Source: Methylobacterium aerolatum (lineage in GTDB: Bacteria; Pseudomonadota; Alphaproteobacteria; Rhizobiales; Beijerinckiaceae). From it: DNA of 64,000 bases. Every line of letters begins with the position of its first letter. Positions within the stretch are counted from its first letter, which is position 1. Location: assembly GCF_022179085.1 (NCBI RefSeq), contig NZ_BPQE01000021.1:1-64000 (forward strand), in the 5' to 3' direction. Both the position numbers and the translations under genes were made by a program. Shown here piece after piece: positions 48,647 through 57,421 of the stretch. The notes beneath the pieces are model-generated. The model searched no databases. It had not been told where the DNA came from and was given only the letters and a program-made list of their open reading frames with translations.

Positions 48647-48957
48647 GGCCCGCCCGGCGGGCCTCGGCGGGTCGGCGCCCCCCGTCCTCGCGGGAGAACT
48701 TTTAAGGCTCCGTGTTGGATCCGTGCTCTTGACCTGGCGTCACGGCAGTGGGGAAGTCGTCGCGGGGGGCATTCGTGTCGCCGGCATCGTTCCCGCATCG
48801 GGCTTCAAGGTTTCACCCCTATTTCATGCGTCAGGAAGCGGGAAGTACAGGGCCGCCCCGAACAGGCCGGCCGACCGGCCCGGGGGCGTGGCTCTGGGCG
48901 GCGGGGATCCGGCGTCCGTGGGCCCGGACGTCGCAGGCGGCCCCCGCCCCGCCGCCG

Positions 48958-50211
48958 ATGCAGATCGCCTTCACCCCGCAGCGGGCGTTGCCGGATCCCG
49001 ACCCGCCGGTGGCGCGCCGCATCCTGTTCTATCTCCCCGGCTACGACCCGGACGGCGAGCGCCGCTACCGCACCCTGTTCCTGCGCGAGATCCGCCGTTA
49101 CGCCCGGATCTTCGGCGTGCCGCTTCCGCGGGTTTCCCGCCCCGTCGCGAGCGCGGACGGGCTGAGCCAGAGCTGGACCGTCGAGGCCGAGGACGGGGGA
49201 ACCCGGACGCGTACCGAGTACGACGTCCTGCTCTGGAGCGACCTCGTCCGCCGGGACATGGCCCGGTCCCACTGGATCGGCGCGGGCCTCAACACCCTCG
49301 CGATCCTGCACGGGGCCGTGAACGGCACCCTGCTCCGCCTCTACCGCGCCAACTGGAAGTGCGGGAACGTCATTGTCTATCCCTTCGTCATGTCCCTCGT
49401 CCTGCTGGTGGGGGTACTCCTCTCCGGCGCCCTGGGGCACGGCCTGCTGGGCTACGATCACCTGGGTGTGGGGCTCGCCCTGCCGGTTTGGCTCCCGCTG
49501 CTGATCGGGGGCCTGGGCGGCCTCGTCGGGCTGCGGTTCCTGGCGCCGCGGCTCGACGGCACCTTCCTCTGGCAGCTGATGCACGATTGGGTGTTCCACT
49601 GGCAGCACGCCCGTGGCCGCCGGCCGGACTACCGGGCGCGGCTGGACGCCTTCGCCGGCCATGCGCTGGCGCGCCTCCGGGAGGTCGAGTTCGACGAGAT
49701 CCTGCTCGTCGGCCACTCGACCGGCGGCCTCGCCGCCGTCGAGCTGGCCGACCGGATGCTGGCGGGTGATCCCCGCCTCGGCCGCGAGGGGCCGGTCCTC
49801 TCCCTCCTGACGCTCGGCTCCAGCCTGCCGATCGTCGCGCTCCAGCCCCGGGCCGACGAGACCCGCGCGGAGATCGCCCGCCTCGTGACCTGCCCCCGCC
49901 TCGTCTGGGTCGATTACCAGGCGCCGCAGGATTGGATGAACTTCCCCGGCTTCCGCCCGGCGCGCGACCTGCCCCTCGGCCTGAGCGAGGACGAGGTTCT
50001 CAACCCCTTCGTCCGCTCCGCGAAGTTCAAGGAGATCATCGACGCCGCGACCTACCGGCAGATCCGCCTGCGCCCCTTTCGAATGCACTTCCAGTTCCTC
50101 ATGGCGAACGACCGGGCGGGGGTGTTCGACATCTTCGCCCTGACGCTCGGCCGACGCACCCTGCGCAGCCGGGTGCTGGGCGACCATGCCGGCCCCCTGG
50201 GCGAGCCGTGA
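48958..50211 (+). CDS. Membrane-anchored alpha/beta hydrolase-like protein
   Basis: A 417-residue protein of unknown specific function. Near the start is FYLPGYDPDGERRYRTLFLR, which looks like the first strand of an alpha/beta hydrolase. Then, after about 90 residues, come two membrane segments (VIVYPFVMSLVLLVGVLLSG and LPVWLPLLIGGLGGLVGL). The nucleophile elbow follows later, EILLVGHSTGGLAAVELADR, with Ser as nucleophile. A membrane hairpin is thus inserted between hydrolase elements. A histidine/acid partner cannot be placed with certainty. The ATG at 48958 has little ribosome-site support; the frame stays open to 48748. The 311 bases before 48958 hold no other gene. Confidence 0.7.
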   Translation: MQIAFTPQRALPDPDPPVARRILFYLPGYDPDGERRYRTLFLREIRRYARIFGVPLPRVSRPVASADGLSQSWTVEAEDGGTRTRTEYDVLLWSDLVRRDMARSHWIGAGLNTLAILHGAVNGTLLRLYRANWKCGNVIVYPFVMSLVLLVGVLLSGALGHGLLGYDHLGVGLALPVWLPLLIGGLGGLVGLRFLAPRLDGTFLWQLMHDWVFHWQHARGRRPDYRARLDAFAGHALARLREVEFDEILLVGHSTGGLAAVELADRMLAGDPRLGREGPVLSLLTLGSSLPIVALQPRADETRAEIARLVTCPRLVWVDYQAPQDWMNFPGFRPARDLPLGLSEDEVLNPFVRSAKFKEIIDAATYRQIRLRPFRMHFQFLMANDRAGVFDIFALTLGRRTLRSRVLGDHAGPLGEP

Positions 50212-50231
50212 GGGAGGCTTTTCCACGCGAG

Positions 50232-50268
50232 AGGACCCGCCCCGGAATGCCCGGAGCGGGTCCTTTGG
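50232..50268. terminator. Hairpin between convergent hydrolase and dctA genes
   Basis: A 9-bp stem (AGGACCCGC/GCGGGTCCT) extended by an inner CCGG/CCGG pair and followed on the plus strand by TTTGGG. It lies in the 99-base gap between two convergent genes and could serve both strands. Confidence 0.65.
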
Positions 50269-50310
50269 GTTCCGGGCCCCGCCGCCCCCGCGAAGGGGGC
50301 GGCCGGCGGA

Positions 50311-51645
50311 TCATTCGGCGGGCTGGAGGGCCGGCGCGGGAGGCGCCGCCCTGGTGCCGACCGTGGCGGCCAGCGCGGCCTCGTCGACCTCGCCCTCCCA
50401 GCGGGCGACCACGATGCAGGCCACCGCGTTGCCGATGAAGTTCGTCAGCGCGCGGCACTCCGACATGAACCGGTCGATGCCGAGGATGAGCGCCATGCCG
50501 ACCACCGGCACGGAGGGGACCACCGCGAGGGTCGCGGCGAGGGTGATGAAGCCCGAGCCGGTGACGCCCGCCGCCCCCTTCGAGGACAGCATCGCCACGA
50601 GGAGCAGCAGGGCCTGCTCGCCGAGGCTGAGCGGGGTGTCCGTCGCCTGGGCGATGAACAGCGCCGCCATCGTCATGTAGATGTTGGTGCCGTCGAGGTT
50701 GAACGAGTACCCGGTGGGGACCACGAGGCCGACGACGGGCTTCGAGCAGCCCGCCCGCTCCATCTTCGACAGCAGGGAGGGCAGCGCCGACTCGGAGGAC
50801 GAGGTGCCCAGAACGAGGAGCAGCTCCTCCTTGATGTAGCGGATCAGCTTGACGATCGAGAAGCCGTTGTACCGGGCGACCGCGCCGAGCACGACGAAGA
50901 CGAAGATCGCGGAGGTCAGGTAGAAGGCGCCGACGAGGTAGGCGAGGTTGGCGAGCGAGGAGATGCCGTACTTGCCGATGGTGAAGGCCATGGCGCCGAA
51001 GGCGCCGATGGGGGCGACCTTCATGATGATGTTGACGACGCCGAAGATGGCTTCCGACAGCACCTTGATGATGTCGAGGACCGGCTTGCCGCGCTCGCCG
51101 AGGAAGGCCAGCCCGAAGCCGAACAGCACCGAGAAGAACAGCACCTGAAGGATCTCGCCGCCCGCGAAGGCGCCGACCGCCGTCGAGGGAATGATGTTCA
51201 TCAGGAACTCGACGATGCTCTGTTCCTTCGCCTTGCCGGCGTAGGTGGCGATCGCCTTCGGGTCGAGGGACTTCGGGTCGATGTGCAGGCCGTTGCCCGG
51301 CTGGAGCACGTTCGCGACGATGAGGCCGACGATCAGGGCCAGCGTCGAGAAGGTGAGGAAGTACAGGAGCGCCTTGCCGCCGACCCGGCCGACCTTCTCC
51401 AGGTTCGTCATGCCGGCGATGCCGGAGACCACCGTCAGGAAGATCACCGGGGCGATGATCATCTTGACGAGCTTGATGAAGGCGTCGCCCAGCGGCTTCA
51501 TCTCGGCGCCGAGCTGCGGGTAGAGATGGCCGAGCAGGATGCCGATCGCCACGGCGACCAGCACTTGGAAGTACAAGGTGCGGTAGAACGGCTTCGGCTT
51601 GGCCGGCGGATGCGGCGCGGTGAGGGGGGACGGTACGGCGGCCAT
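50311..51645 (-). CDS. dctA: C4-dicarboxylate/proton symporter DctA
   Basis: A 444-residue DAACS-family carrier importing succinate, fumarate and malate. Hydrophobic segments begin with [16 protein letters not shown]. The serine-rich re-entrant loop is [20 protein letters not shown], the family's [20 protein letters not shown] follows, and the second loop is [25 protein letters not shown] lies ten bases upstream of the ATG. It is divergent from dctBD, with a sigma-54 promoter in the shared gap, the classical rhizobial arrangement. Confidence 0.96.
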   Translation of the reverse strand: MAAVPSPLTAPHPPAKPKPFYRTLYFQVLVAVAIGILLGHLYPQLGAEMKPLGDAFIKLVKMIIAPVIFLTVVSGIAGMTNLEKVGRVGGKALLYFLTFSTLALIVGLIVANVLQPGNGLHIDPKSLDPKAIATYAGKAKEQSIVEFLMNIIPSTAVGAFAGGEILQVLFFSVLFGFGLAFLGERGKPVLDIIKVLSEAIFGVVNIIMKVAPIGAFGAMAFTIGKYGISSLANLAYLVGAFYLTSAIFVFVVLGAVARYNGFSIVKLIRYIKEELLLVLGTSSSESALPSLLSKMERAGCSKPVVGLVVPTGYSFNLDGTNIYMTMAALFIAQATDTPLSLGEQALLLLVAMLSSKGAAGVTGSGFITLAATLAVVPSVPVVGMALILGIDRFMSECRALTNFIGNAVACIVVARWEGEVDEAALAATVGTRAAPPAPALQPAE

Positions 51646-51779
51646 CGTGGCGGTTCCTCCAAGGCAGGGATCGTGGTGCGACGGTTGCCGCCGGCCGAAC
51701 GGCCGGGCCTTCCACCGCTGTTGTTGTTCCCGATGGCAGTCATGCGTTACCGGCAGGACTGCGATACGCTTTGGGAATG

Positions 51780-51794
51780 GCAACCGGTGTGCCA
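51780..51794 (-). promoter_or_regulatory. Sigma-54 (-24/-12) promoter of dctA
   Basis: On the minus strand the bases read TGGCAC-N5-TTGC, an exact match to the sigma-54 consensus. Transcription would begin around 51768, giving a leader of about 120 bases before the dctA start. The NtrC-type activator DctD, encoded divergently, has the GAFTGA loop that contacts sigma-54. Confidence 0.88.
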
Positions 51795-51877
51795 GCCCGG
51801 AACACCGGCATGGGATTTTTTAAACCATTGTGAGAGAACATCTTTTTCCACTCCGGCCCGAGGCGCCCGACGACGCC

Positions 51878-51895
51878 GTTCCGGAAATCCGCAAC
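51878..51895. promoter_or_regulatory. Probable DctD upstream activator site
   Basis: The imperfect palindrome GTTCCGGAAATCCGCAAC lies about 85-100 bases upstream of the dctA -24 element, the usual enhancer distance. Its CGGAAATCCGCA core agrees with the rhizobial DctD-binding palindrome as I recall it. A second tandem site, common in rhizobia, was not evident. Confidence 0.6.
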
Positions 51896-51939
51896 GCCGC
51901 CCGCGAAGCTGTCCGGGGAACCGCATCGGGGCGCGGGCC

Positions 51940-53787
51940 GTGAGCGCATCCCTGCGCGGTCCCGGACGCTGGCGCCCCGGCCGCCCCGCCGTCGTCGTCG
52001 CGGCCCTGGCGCTGACCCTCCTCGCGGCGTGGCTCGCCGGGCGGGCGGCCGAACGCTCGGCCCTCGCCGACCTTGACCGGCAGGCCCGCGCGACGCTGCT
52101 CATCCAGTCCGGCGCGCTCCGGGCCGAGATGCAGCGCCAGAGCGCCCTGCCCCTGGCGCTGGCCTCCGATCCCGAGATCGCCGCCGTGGTGCGGCCCGGC
52201 GCCGAGCCGGGCCTCGCCGACCGGGTCAGCGCCCGGCTGGCCGAGATCGCGGAGGCGACGGGCGCGGCGGTGATCTACGTCATCGGCCGGGACGGCGTGA
52301 CCGTGGCGGCGAGCAATGCCGGCGGCGAGGGCAGCTTCGTCGGGCGCAACTACGGCTTCCGCCCGTATTTCCGGGACGCCACGGCGACGGGCTCCGGCGC
52401 GCAATTCGCCCTCGGCACGGTGAGCGGCCGCCCCGGCTTCTACCTCTCCCGCCGGATCGGCGACGGGGCCGGGGTCGTCGTCGTGAAGATCGAGTTCGAC
52501 GGTGTGGAGGCGGCGTGGCGGACGGCCCACGAATCCGTCTTCGTCACCGACGCCCGGGGGATCGTGCTGGTGGCGAGCGATCCGGCGTGGCGCTTCCGCA
52601 CCCTCACGCCCCTCGACGCCGCGACCCAGGCGCAGGCCCGGGCCTCCCTCGATTTCGGCGACGCGCCCCTGTCCGGGATGCCGCTGTTCCCCGCCGCGGA
52701 CGGGCTGGTGCGGGTCGGCCGGGGCGCCGAGCCGGCGCGGCCGGCGATGCTGCGCGACGCCCCCGTCGGCGAGGCGGACTGGCGGATCTACAGCCTCACG
52801 CCGATCACCGGCGCCGTGGCACGGGAGCGCGACCAGGCGCGGCTGATCGCGGTGCTGGCCATGGGGCTCGCCGGATCCGGCCTCGCCGTCTGGGTGAGCC
52901 GCCGGGCCCGCACCCGGCAGAGGCTGGCCGAGGCGACGGCCCGACGCGCGGAGCTGGAGGCGCGGGTGGCGGAGCGCACCCAAGAGCTGAGCGCGGCCAA
53001 CGACCGGCTGCACGAGGAGATCGCCGAGCGCGGCCGCTCGGAGGCCGAGCGGGAACGTCTGGGGCGGGAGCTGGCCCAGGCCGGGCGGCTCGCGGCGTTG
53101 GGCCAGTTCGCCGCCAGCATTGCCCACGAGATCAACCAGCCGCTGGCCGCGATCCGCACCTACGCCGACAACACGGCCAAGCTGATCGACCGGGGCCGGA
53201 CGCAGGACGCGGCGGAGAACGCCGCCGCCATCGGGCGCCTGACCGACCGGATCGGCGCCCTCACCCGCCAGCTCAAGGGCTTCGCCCGCCGGGCCTCGGG
53301 GCGCCGGGAGCCGGTGCCGGTGGAGGCGCTCCTGCGCGGGGCCCTGGAGGTCGCCGCGTCGCGGGCCGAGGCGGAGGGCACGCCCCTCGCCGTCGAGGCG
53401 GCCCCCGGCCTCGCGGTGATCGGCGACGGGCCGCGCCTGGAGCAGGTGCTCGTCAACCTCGTGCAGAACGCCCTCGACGCCGTGGCCGGACGGCAGACCC
53501 GCCGGGTCGGCGTGGCCGTGACGGCCGAGGCGGCGCGAGTCGTGATCGAGGTCCGCGACAACGGGCCGGGCATTCCCGAGGCGGCGCGCGGGCAGATCTT
53601 CGAGCCGTTCTTCACCACGAAGGCGGACGGCCTCGGCCTCGGCCTCGCCATCAGCCGTGGCATCATCGAGGAGTGCGGCGGCACGCTCGGCGTGCGAGAC
53701 GCGGAGGGGGGCGGCACGGTGTTCCGCGTGGACTTGGTGCGCGCGGCGCTCGAAGAGGCCCACCCAGGGGAGGAGGCAGGCGCATGA
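51940..53787 (+). CDS. dctB: C4-dicarboxylate sensor histidine kinase DctB
   Basis: A 615-residue membrane kinase. Membrane segment 1 (PAVVVAALALTLLAAWLAG) and segment 2 (LIAVLAMGLAGSGLAVWVS, about 302-320) enclose a periplasmic double-PDC sensor (GRDGVTVAASNAGGEGSFVG; YGFRPYFRDATATG). A coiled-coil (AELEARVAERTQELSAANDR) leads to HisKA with His396 in SIAHEINQPLAAIRTYADN. The HATPase has NLVQNALDAV, DNGPGIP and GLGLGLAIS. The GTG start at 51940 places the first segment near the N-terminus. Its stop overlaps the dctD start. Confidence 0.93.
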   Translation: MSASLRGPGRWRPGRPAVVVAALALTLLAAWLAGRAAERSALADLDRQARATLLIQSGALRAEMQRQSALPLALASDPEIAAVVRPGAEPGLADRVSARLAEIAEATGAAVIYVIGRDGVTVAASNAGGEGSFVGRNYGFRPYFRDATATGSGAQFALGTVSGRPGFYLSRRIGDGAGVVVVKIEFDGVEAAWRTAHESVFVTDARGIVLVASDPAWRFRTLTPLDAATQAQARASLDFGDAPLSGMPLFPAADGLVRVGRGAEPARPAMLRDAPVGEADWRIYSLTPITGAVARERDQARLIAVLAMGLAGSGLAVWVSRRARTRQRLAEATARRAELEARVAERTQELSAANDRLHEEIAERGRSEAERERLGRELAQAGRLAALGQFAASIAHEINQPLAAIRTYADNTAKLIDRGRTQDAAENAAAIGRLTDRIGALTRQLKGFARRASGRREPVPVEALLRGALEVAASRAEAEGTPLAVEAAPGLAVIGDGPRLEQVLVNLVQNALDAVAGRQTRRVGVAVTAEAARVVIEVRDNGPGIPEAARGQIFEPFFTTKADGLGLGLAISRGIIEECGGTLGVRDAEGGGTVFRVDLVRAALEEAHPGEEAGA

Positions 53788-55124
53788 GCGGGGACGCGGC
53801 CGAGCGCGTCGTCTTCATCGACGACGAGGAGGATGTGCGCCGGGCCAACCGGCAGAGCCTGGAGCTCGAGGGCCTCAGGGTCGAGACCTTCGGCGACGCC
53901 GAGTCGGCCCTGGCCGCCATCCTGGCGGAGGCGCCGGGTGTGGTCGTGAGCGACGTGCGCCTGCCGGGGGCCGACGGGCGGACCCTGCTGGAGCGCCTGC
54001 ACCGGGCCGATCCCGACCTGCCGGTGATCCTCATCACCGGCCACGGGGACATCTCCATGGCGGTGGCGGCACTGCGCGGCGGCGCCGTCGACTTCCTGGC
54101 CAAGCCCTATCCGGCCGATGCCCTCGTCGCCTCGGTGCGCCGGGCGCTGGAGCGGCGGCGCCTCGTGGTGGAGAACCGGCGCCTCCGGGCCCGCCTCGAT
54201 GCCGCCCTCGACGAGGACCCCGCCTTCCTCGGGCTCTCGCCGGAGATCGTGAAGCTCCGGCGCCTCGTCCGCGACGTGGCGGCGGCGGACGTCGACGTGA
54301 TGGTGCTGGGCGAGACCGGCTCGGGCAAGGAGGTGGTGGCGAGCGCCCTGCACCGCTGGAGCCGCCGGGCCGAGCGCCACTTCGTCGCCATGAATTGCGG
54401 CGCCCTGCCCGACAGCGTGGTGGAGAGCGAACTCTTCGGCCATGAGGCCGGGGCCTTCACCGGCGCCCTGAAGCGGCGGATCGGGCGGATCGAGCACGCG
54501 CAAGGGGGCACCCTGTTCCTCGACGAGATCGAGAGCATGCCCCTGCCGCTCCAGGTGAAGCTGCTGCGGGTGCTGCAGGAGCGGGCGGTGGAGCCGCTCG
54601 GGACCAACGAGGTCCGCCCCGTGGACATGCGCGTGGTGGCGGCCACCAAGGTCGATCTGGGCCAGGCGGCGGCCCAGGGCACCTTCCGCGACGACCTCTA
54701 CCACCGCCTCAACGTGATCACGATCGCGATCCCGCCCCTGCGGGACCGGCGGGAGGACGTGATGCTGCTGTTCCAGCACTTCCTCGCCCGCGCCGCCGCG
54801 AAGTTCGGCCGCGAGCCGCCCGCCATGACGCGGGCCGTGCGGGACCATCTCCAGCGCCACGACTGGCCGGGCAACGTCCGCGAACTCGGCCATTTCGCCG
54901 AACGCTGCGCCCTGGGCTTCGCCCCCGAGGACAAGGCGACCGACGGCGGCCCCGCCCGGACCCTCGCCGAGCACGTGGAGCGGTTCGAGCGGGATCTCAT
55001 CCGGGAGGAGCTGATCATCGCCGGCGGCGACGTGCGGCTGGCGGCGGAGGCCCTCGGGACGCCGCGCAAGACGCTCTACGACAAGATCGCCCGGTACGGG
55101 CTGACGCCGACGGACTATCGGTAG
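53784..55124 (+). CDS. dctD: C4-dicarboxylate response regulator DctD (sigma-54 activator)
   Basis: A 446-residue NtrC-type activator. The receiver has Asp13, Asp14 and phospho-acceptor Asp57 (VVVSDVRLPGADG). The AAA+ domain has Walker A GETGSGKE, the sigma-54-contacting loop EAGAFTGA and Walker B GGTLFLDEIESM. The C-terminal Fis-type helix-turn-helix is DVRLAAEALGTPRKTLYDKI. The ATG overlaps the dctB stop codon (ATGA). It should activate dctA from the enhancer site in the divergent gap in response to dicarboxylates. Confidence 0.95.
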   Translation: MSGDAAERVVFIDDEEDVRRANRQSLELEGLRVETFGDAESALAAILAEAPGVVVSDVRLPGADGRTLLERLHRADPDLPVILITGHGDISMAVAALRGGAVDFLAKPYPADALVASVRRALERRRLVVENRRLRARLDAALDEDPAFLGLSPEIVKLRRLVRDVAAADVDVMVLGETGSGKEVVASALHRWSRRAERHFVAMNCGALPDSVVESELFGHEAGAFTGALKRRIGRIEHAQGGTLFLDEIESMPLPLQVKLLRVLQERAVEPLGTNEVRPVDMRVVAATKVDLGQAAAQGTFRDDLYHRLNVITIAIPPLRDRREDVMLLFQHFLARAAAKFGREPPAMTRAVRDHLQRHDWPGNVRELGHFAERCALGFAPEDKATDGGPARTLAEHVERFERDLIREELIIAGGDVRLAAEALGTPRKTLYDKIARYGLTPTDYR

Positions 55125-55151
55125 GGTCGCGGCCCTCACCGCGCCCCTGCC

Positions 55152-55245
55152 GTCATTGCGAGCGCAGCGAAGCAATCCAGGGGGCGGAGGGCCGCTGCCC
55201 GATCTTGGCGCGTCCCTGGATTGCTTCGCTGCCGCTCGCAATGAC
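55152..55245. repeat. Dispersed intergenic repeat, family A (best palindrome)
   Basis: A long inverted repeat between convergent dctD and opgH. The left arm is GTCATTGCGAGCGCAGCGAA plus GCAATCCAGGG; the right arm is CCCTGGATTGCTTCGCTGCC plus GCTCGCAATGAC. Related copies lie at 9352-9475, inside 34516-34571 and, as a single arm, at about 43953-43990. Confidence 0.85.
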
Positions 55246-55255
55246 GATGAGGGTG

Positions 55256-57421
55256 TCAGGCCGCCATCGCCACCGCCCGCTCCACGCCCTCCCGCGAGCC
55301 CAGCACCGCCGCCTTCTCCGCCCGCGTCAGGGAGGCCCAGGCGGGCTCCAGGGTGTCGGCGTCGGCGAGTTTGGCGAGGCCGACCACGAGGGCGGTGTCG
55401 AGCGGTCCCTCGCCCCGCTGGCGCGGCGGCGGCAGGGCATCGAGATGGTGCGCCCGCAGTGCGTCATCCCGCAGGAGGCGGGACAGGGCCTCCTCCTCAG
55501 GCTGGCGGACGAGATCCCGGTAGAGCTCCCCGGCCCGGACGAGGGAGGGGGGCGGCGCGGCCTCCTCCACGGTGCGCAGCAGGCCGAGACGCCGCAAAGC
55601 CCGGCCCGCGCTGCGGCTCGACGTGAGCAGGACCAGCGGAACGGCCAGGCCGAGGCCGATCAGCACCGGGGTCATCCAGAGGAACAGCGGCGTCGAGACC
55701 GCGTAGGCCGCCCCGGCCAGGAGCAGCCCGAACACCGTGTATTGCCAGTAGCCCGCCACGACGGTGCGCAGGGGAACCCGGCCGTCGTCCCGGCGCTGGG
55801 CGTTCCAGCCGGAATCCCGGCCGAGCAGCACGCCCGCCACCGCCGAGGTCTGGATCAGCATGGCGATGGGGGCGATCAGGCCGCCGACGAGCGTCTCGAT
55901 CAGCATCCCGAGGAAGGCACGCAGGCCGCCGCCGCTCGCCCGCCGGGCCGCCGGATCGAACAGCAGGGCGATGTAGGCCATCAGCTTCGGCGCCAGCAGC
56001 ACCGCCATGGTCGCCCCGAAGAGTTGGCCGGCCAGCACCGGATCGACCTTCGGCCAGTTCGGGAACAGGGACCGCTCGTCGCCGAAATATTCCGGCCGGA
56101 CGAAGCGCGCCTGGAGCGAGATCAGCACGCCCGCCAGCAGGAAGACCAGCCAGAGGGGCGAGGTGACGTAGCTGCCGATCCCCATCATGAGGTGAAGGCG
56201 GCTGACCCAGTGCAGCCCCTTGGTCGGCAGGATGGCGGCGTGCTGGAGGTTGCCCTGGCACCAGCGCCGGTCCCGGACGGCGACGTCGGTCAGGGAGGGC
56301 GGCCCCTCCTCGAAGCTGCCCCCGAGGTCCGGCACCATCCGCACGGCCCAGCCGCCCCGGCGGATCAGCGCCGCCTCCACGAAATCGTGGCTCAGGACGT
56401 GGCCGCCGAAGGGGGTTCGGCCGGGCAGGAGGGGCAGCCCCGCCTGCTCGGCGAAGGCGCGGGTGCGGATGATGGCGTTGTGGCCCCAGTAATTGCCCTC
56501 CGTGCCGTGCCAGAGGGCGATGCCGTGGGCGATGAGCGGGCCGTAGACCCGCCCGGCGAATTGCTGCATCCGCGCGAAGAGCGTGGTGCCGTTGACGATG
56601 ACCGGCAGGGTCTGGATCAGCCCGGTGCCGGGCTCCGCCTCCATCATCGCGGACAGGCGCACGATGGTGTCGCCCTCCATCACGCTGTCCGCGTCGAGGA
56701 TGAGCATCAGCGGGTAGGCGCCGCCGAAGCGGCGCACCCAGTCGGCGATGTTGCCCGCCTTGCGCTCGGTGTTCTTCGCGCGCCGCCGGTAGAAGATCCG
56801 CCCGTGCCCGCCGGTCCGCTCCCTGAGGGCGAGGAAGGCCGCCTCCTCCGCGAGCCACACGTCGGGGTCGGTGGTGTCGCTGAGGAGGAAGATGTCGAAA
56901 TGGTCGAGCCGCCCCGTGGCGGCGAGGGATTCGGAGATGGCCTGGAGCCCCGCTGTGACCCGGGCCGGATGCTCGTTGTAGCAGGGCATGAGCAGCGCGG
57001 TGCGGCCGGTCAGCGTCGGCAGCGGGCCCGTGCCGGCGGGCTGGCGCCGACGCCGGCCGAGCATGTCGACGAGGCCGGCCAGCGCGCTGGTGAAGGCCAG
57101 TGCGATCCAGGCGAACAGGACCACGAACAGCACGAGGACGATCCAGCCCAGCGTGCTCTCCCCCGACCCGTTCAGGACGAGGAACATCTGCCGCCCGCCG
57201 ATGGCCGTCATCAGCGCGGCGCCGCCGATGACGAGGATCCGCGTCAACACGAGGGAGCGGGGCGCCACGGGGGCGCCCTCCACCCGCGGCGGCCCCTCCC
57301 GCAGGGACTGGACCGGCATCGCCAGCGGCGAGGGCGGCGGAAGGGCCGGGGCGAGGGCGGAGGCCGGGACAGGCGCACCGGCGGGCGCGTCGGCGTGAGC
57401 CTTGGCCTGGGTGGCTTCCAT
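55256..57421 (-). CDS. opgH: Glucans biosynthesis glucosyltransferase OpgH (MdoH)
   Basis: A 721-residue inner-membrane family 2 transferase that makes the backbone of osmoregulated periplasmic glucans. Two membrane segments (LTRILVIGGAALMTAIGG; LGWIVLVLFVVLFAWIALAF) precede the cytoplasmic catalytic region: LLMPCYNEHPARV, DADSVMEGD, HDFVEAALIRRGGW and the QxxRW-type VRDRRWCQGN. Several further membrane segments follow. The C-terminus contains an acidic/leucine-rich stretch. The ATG overlaps the opgG stop (TGATG), so translation is coupled. Confidence 0.95.
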   Translation of the reverse strand: MEATQAKAHADAPAGAPVPASALAPALPPPSPLAMPVQSLREGPPRVEGAPVAPRSLVLTRILVIGGAALMTAIGGRQMFLVLNGSGESTLGWIVLVLFVVLFAWIALAFTSALAGLVDMLGRRRRQPAGTGPLPTLTGRTALLMPCYNEHPARVTAGLQAISESLAATGRLDHFDIFLLSDTTDPDVWLAEEAAFLALRERTGGHGRIFYRRRAKNTERKAGNIADWVRRFGGAYPLMLILDADSVMEGDTIVRLSAMMEAEPGTGLIQTLPVIVNGTTLFARMQQFAGRVYGPLIAHGIALWHGTEGNYWGHNAIIRTRAFAEQAGLPLLPGRTPFGGHVLSHDFVEAALIRRGGWAVRMVPDLGGSFEEGPPSLTDVAVRDRRWCQGNLQHAAILPTKGLHWVSRLHLMMGIGSYVTSPLWLVFLLAGVLISLQARFVRPEYFGDERSLFPNWPKVDPVLAGQLFGATMAVLLAPKLMAYIALLFDPAARRASGGGLRAFLGMLIETLVGGLIAPIAMLIQTSAVAGVLLGRDSGWNAQRRDDGRVPLRTVVAGYWQYTVFGLLLAGAAYAVSTPLFLWMTPVLIGLGLAVPLVLLTSSRSAGRALRRLGLLRTVEEAAPPPSLVRAGELYRDLVRQPEEEALSRLLRDDALRAHHLDALPPPRQRGEGPLDTALVVGLAKLADADTLEPAWASLTRAEKAAVLGSREGVERAVAMAA

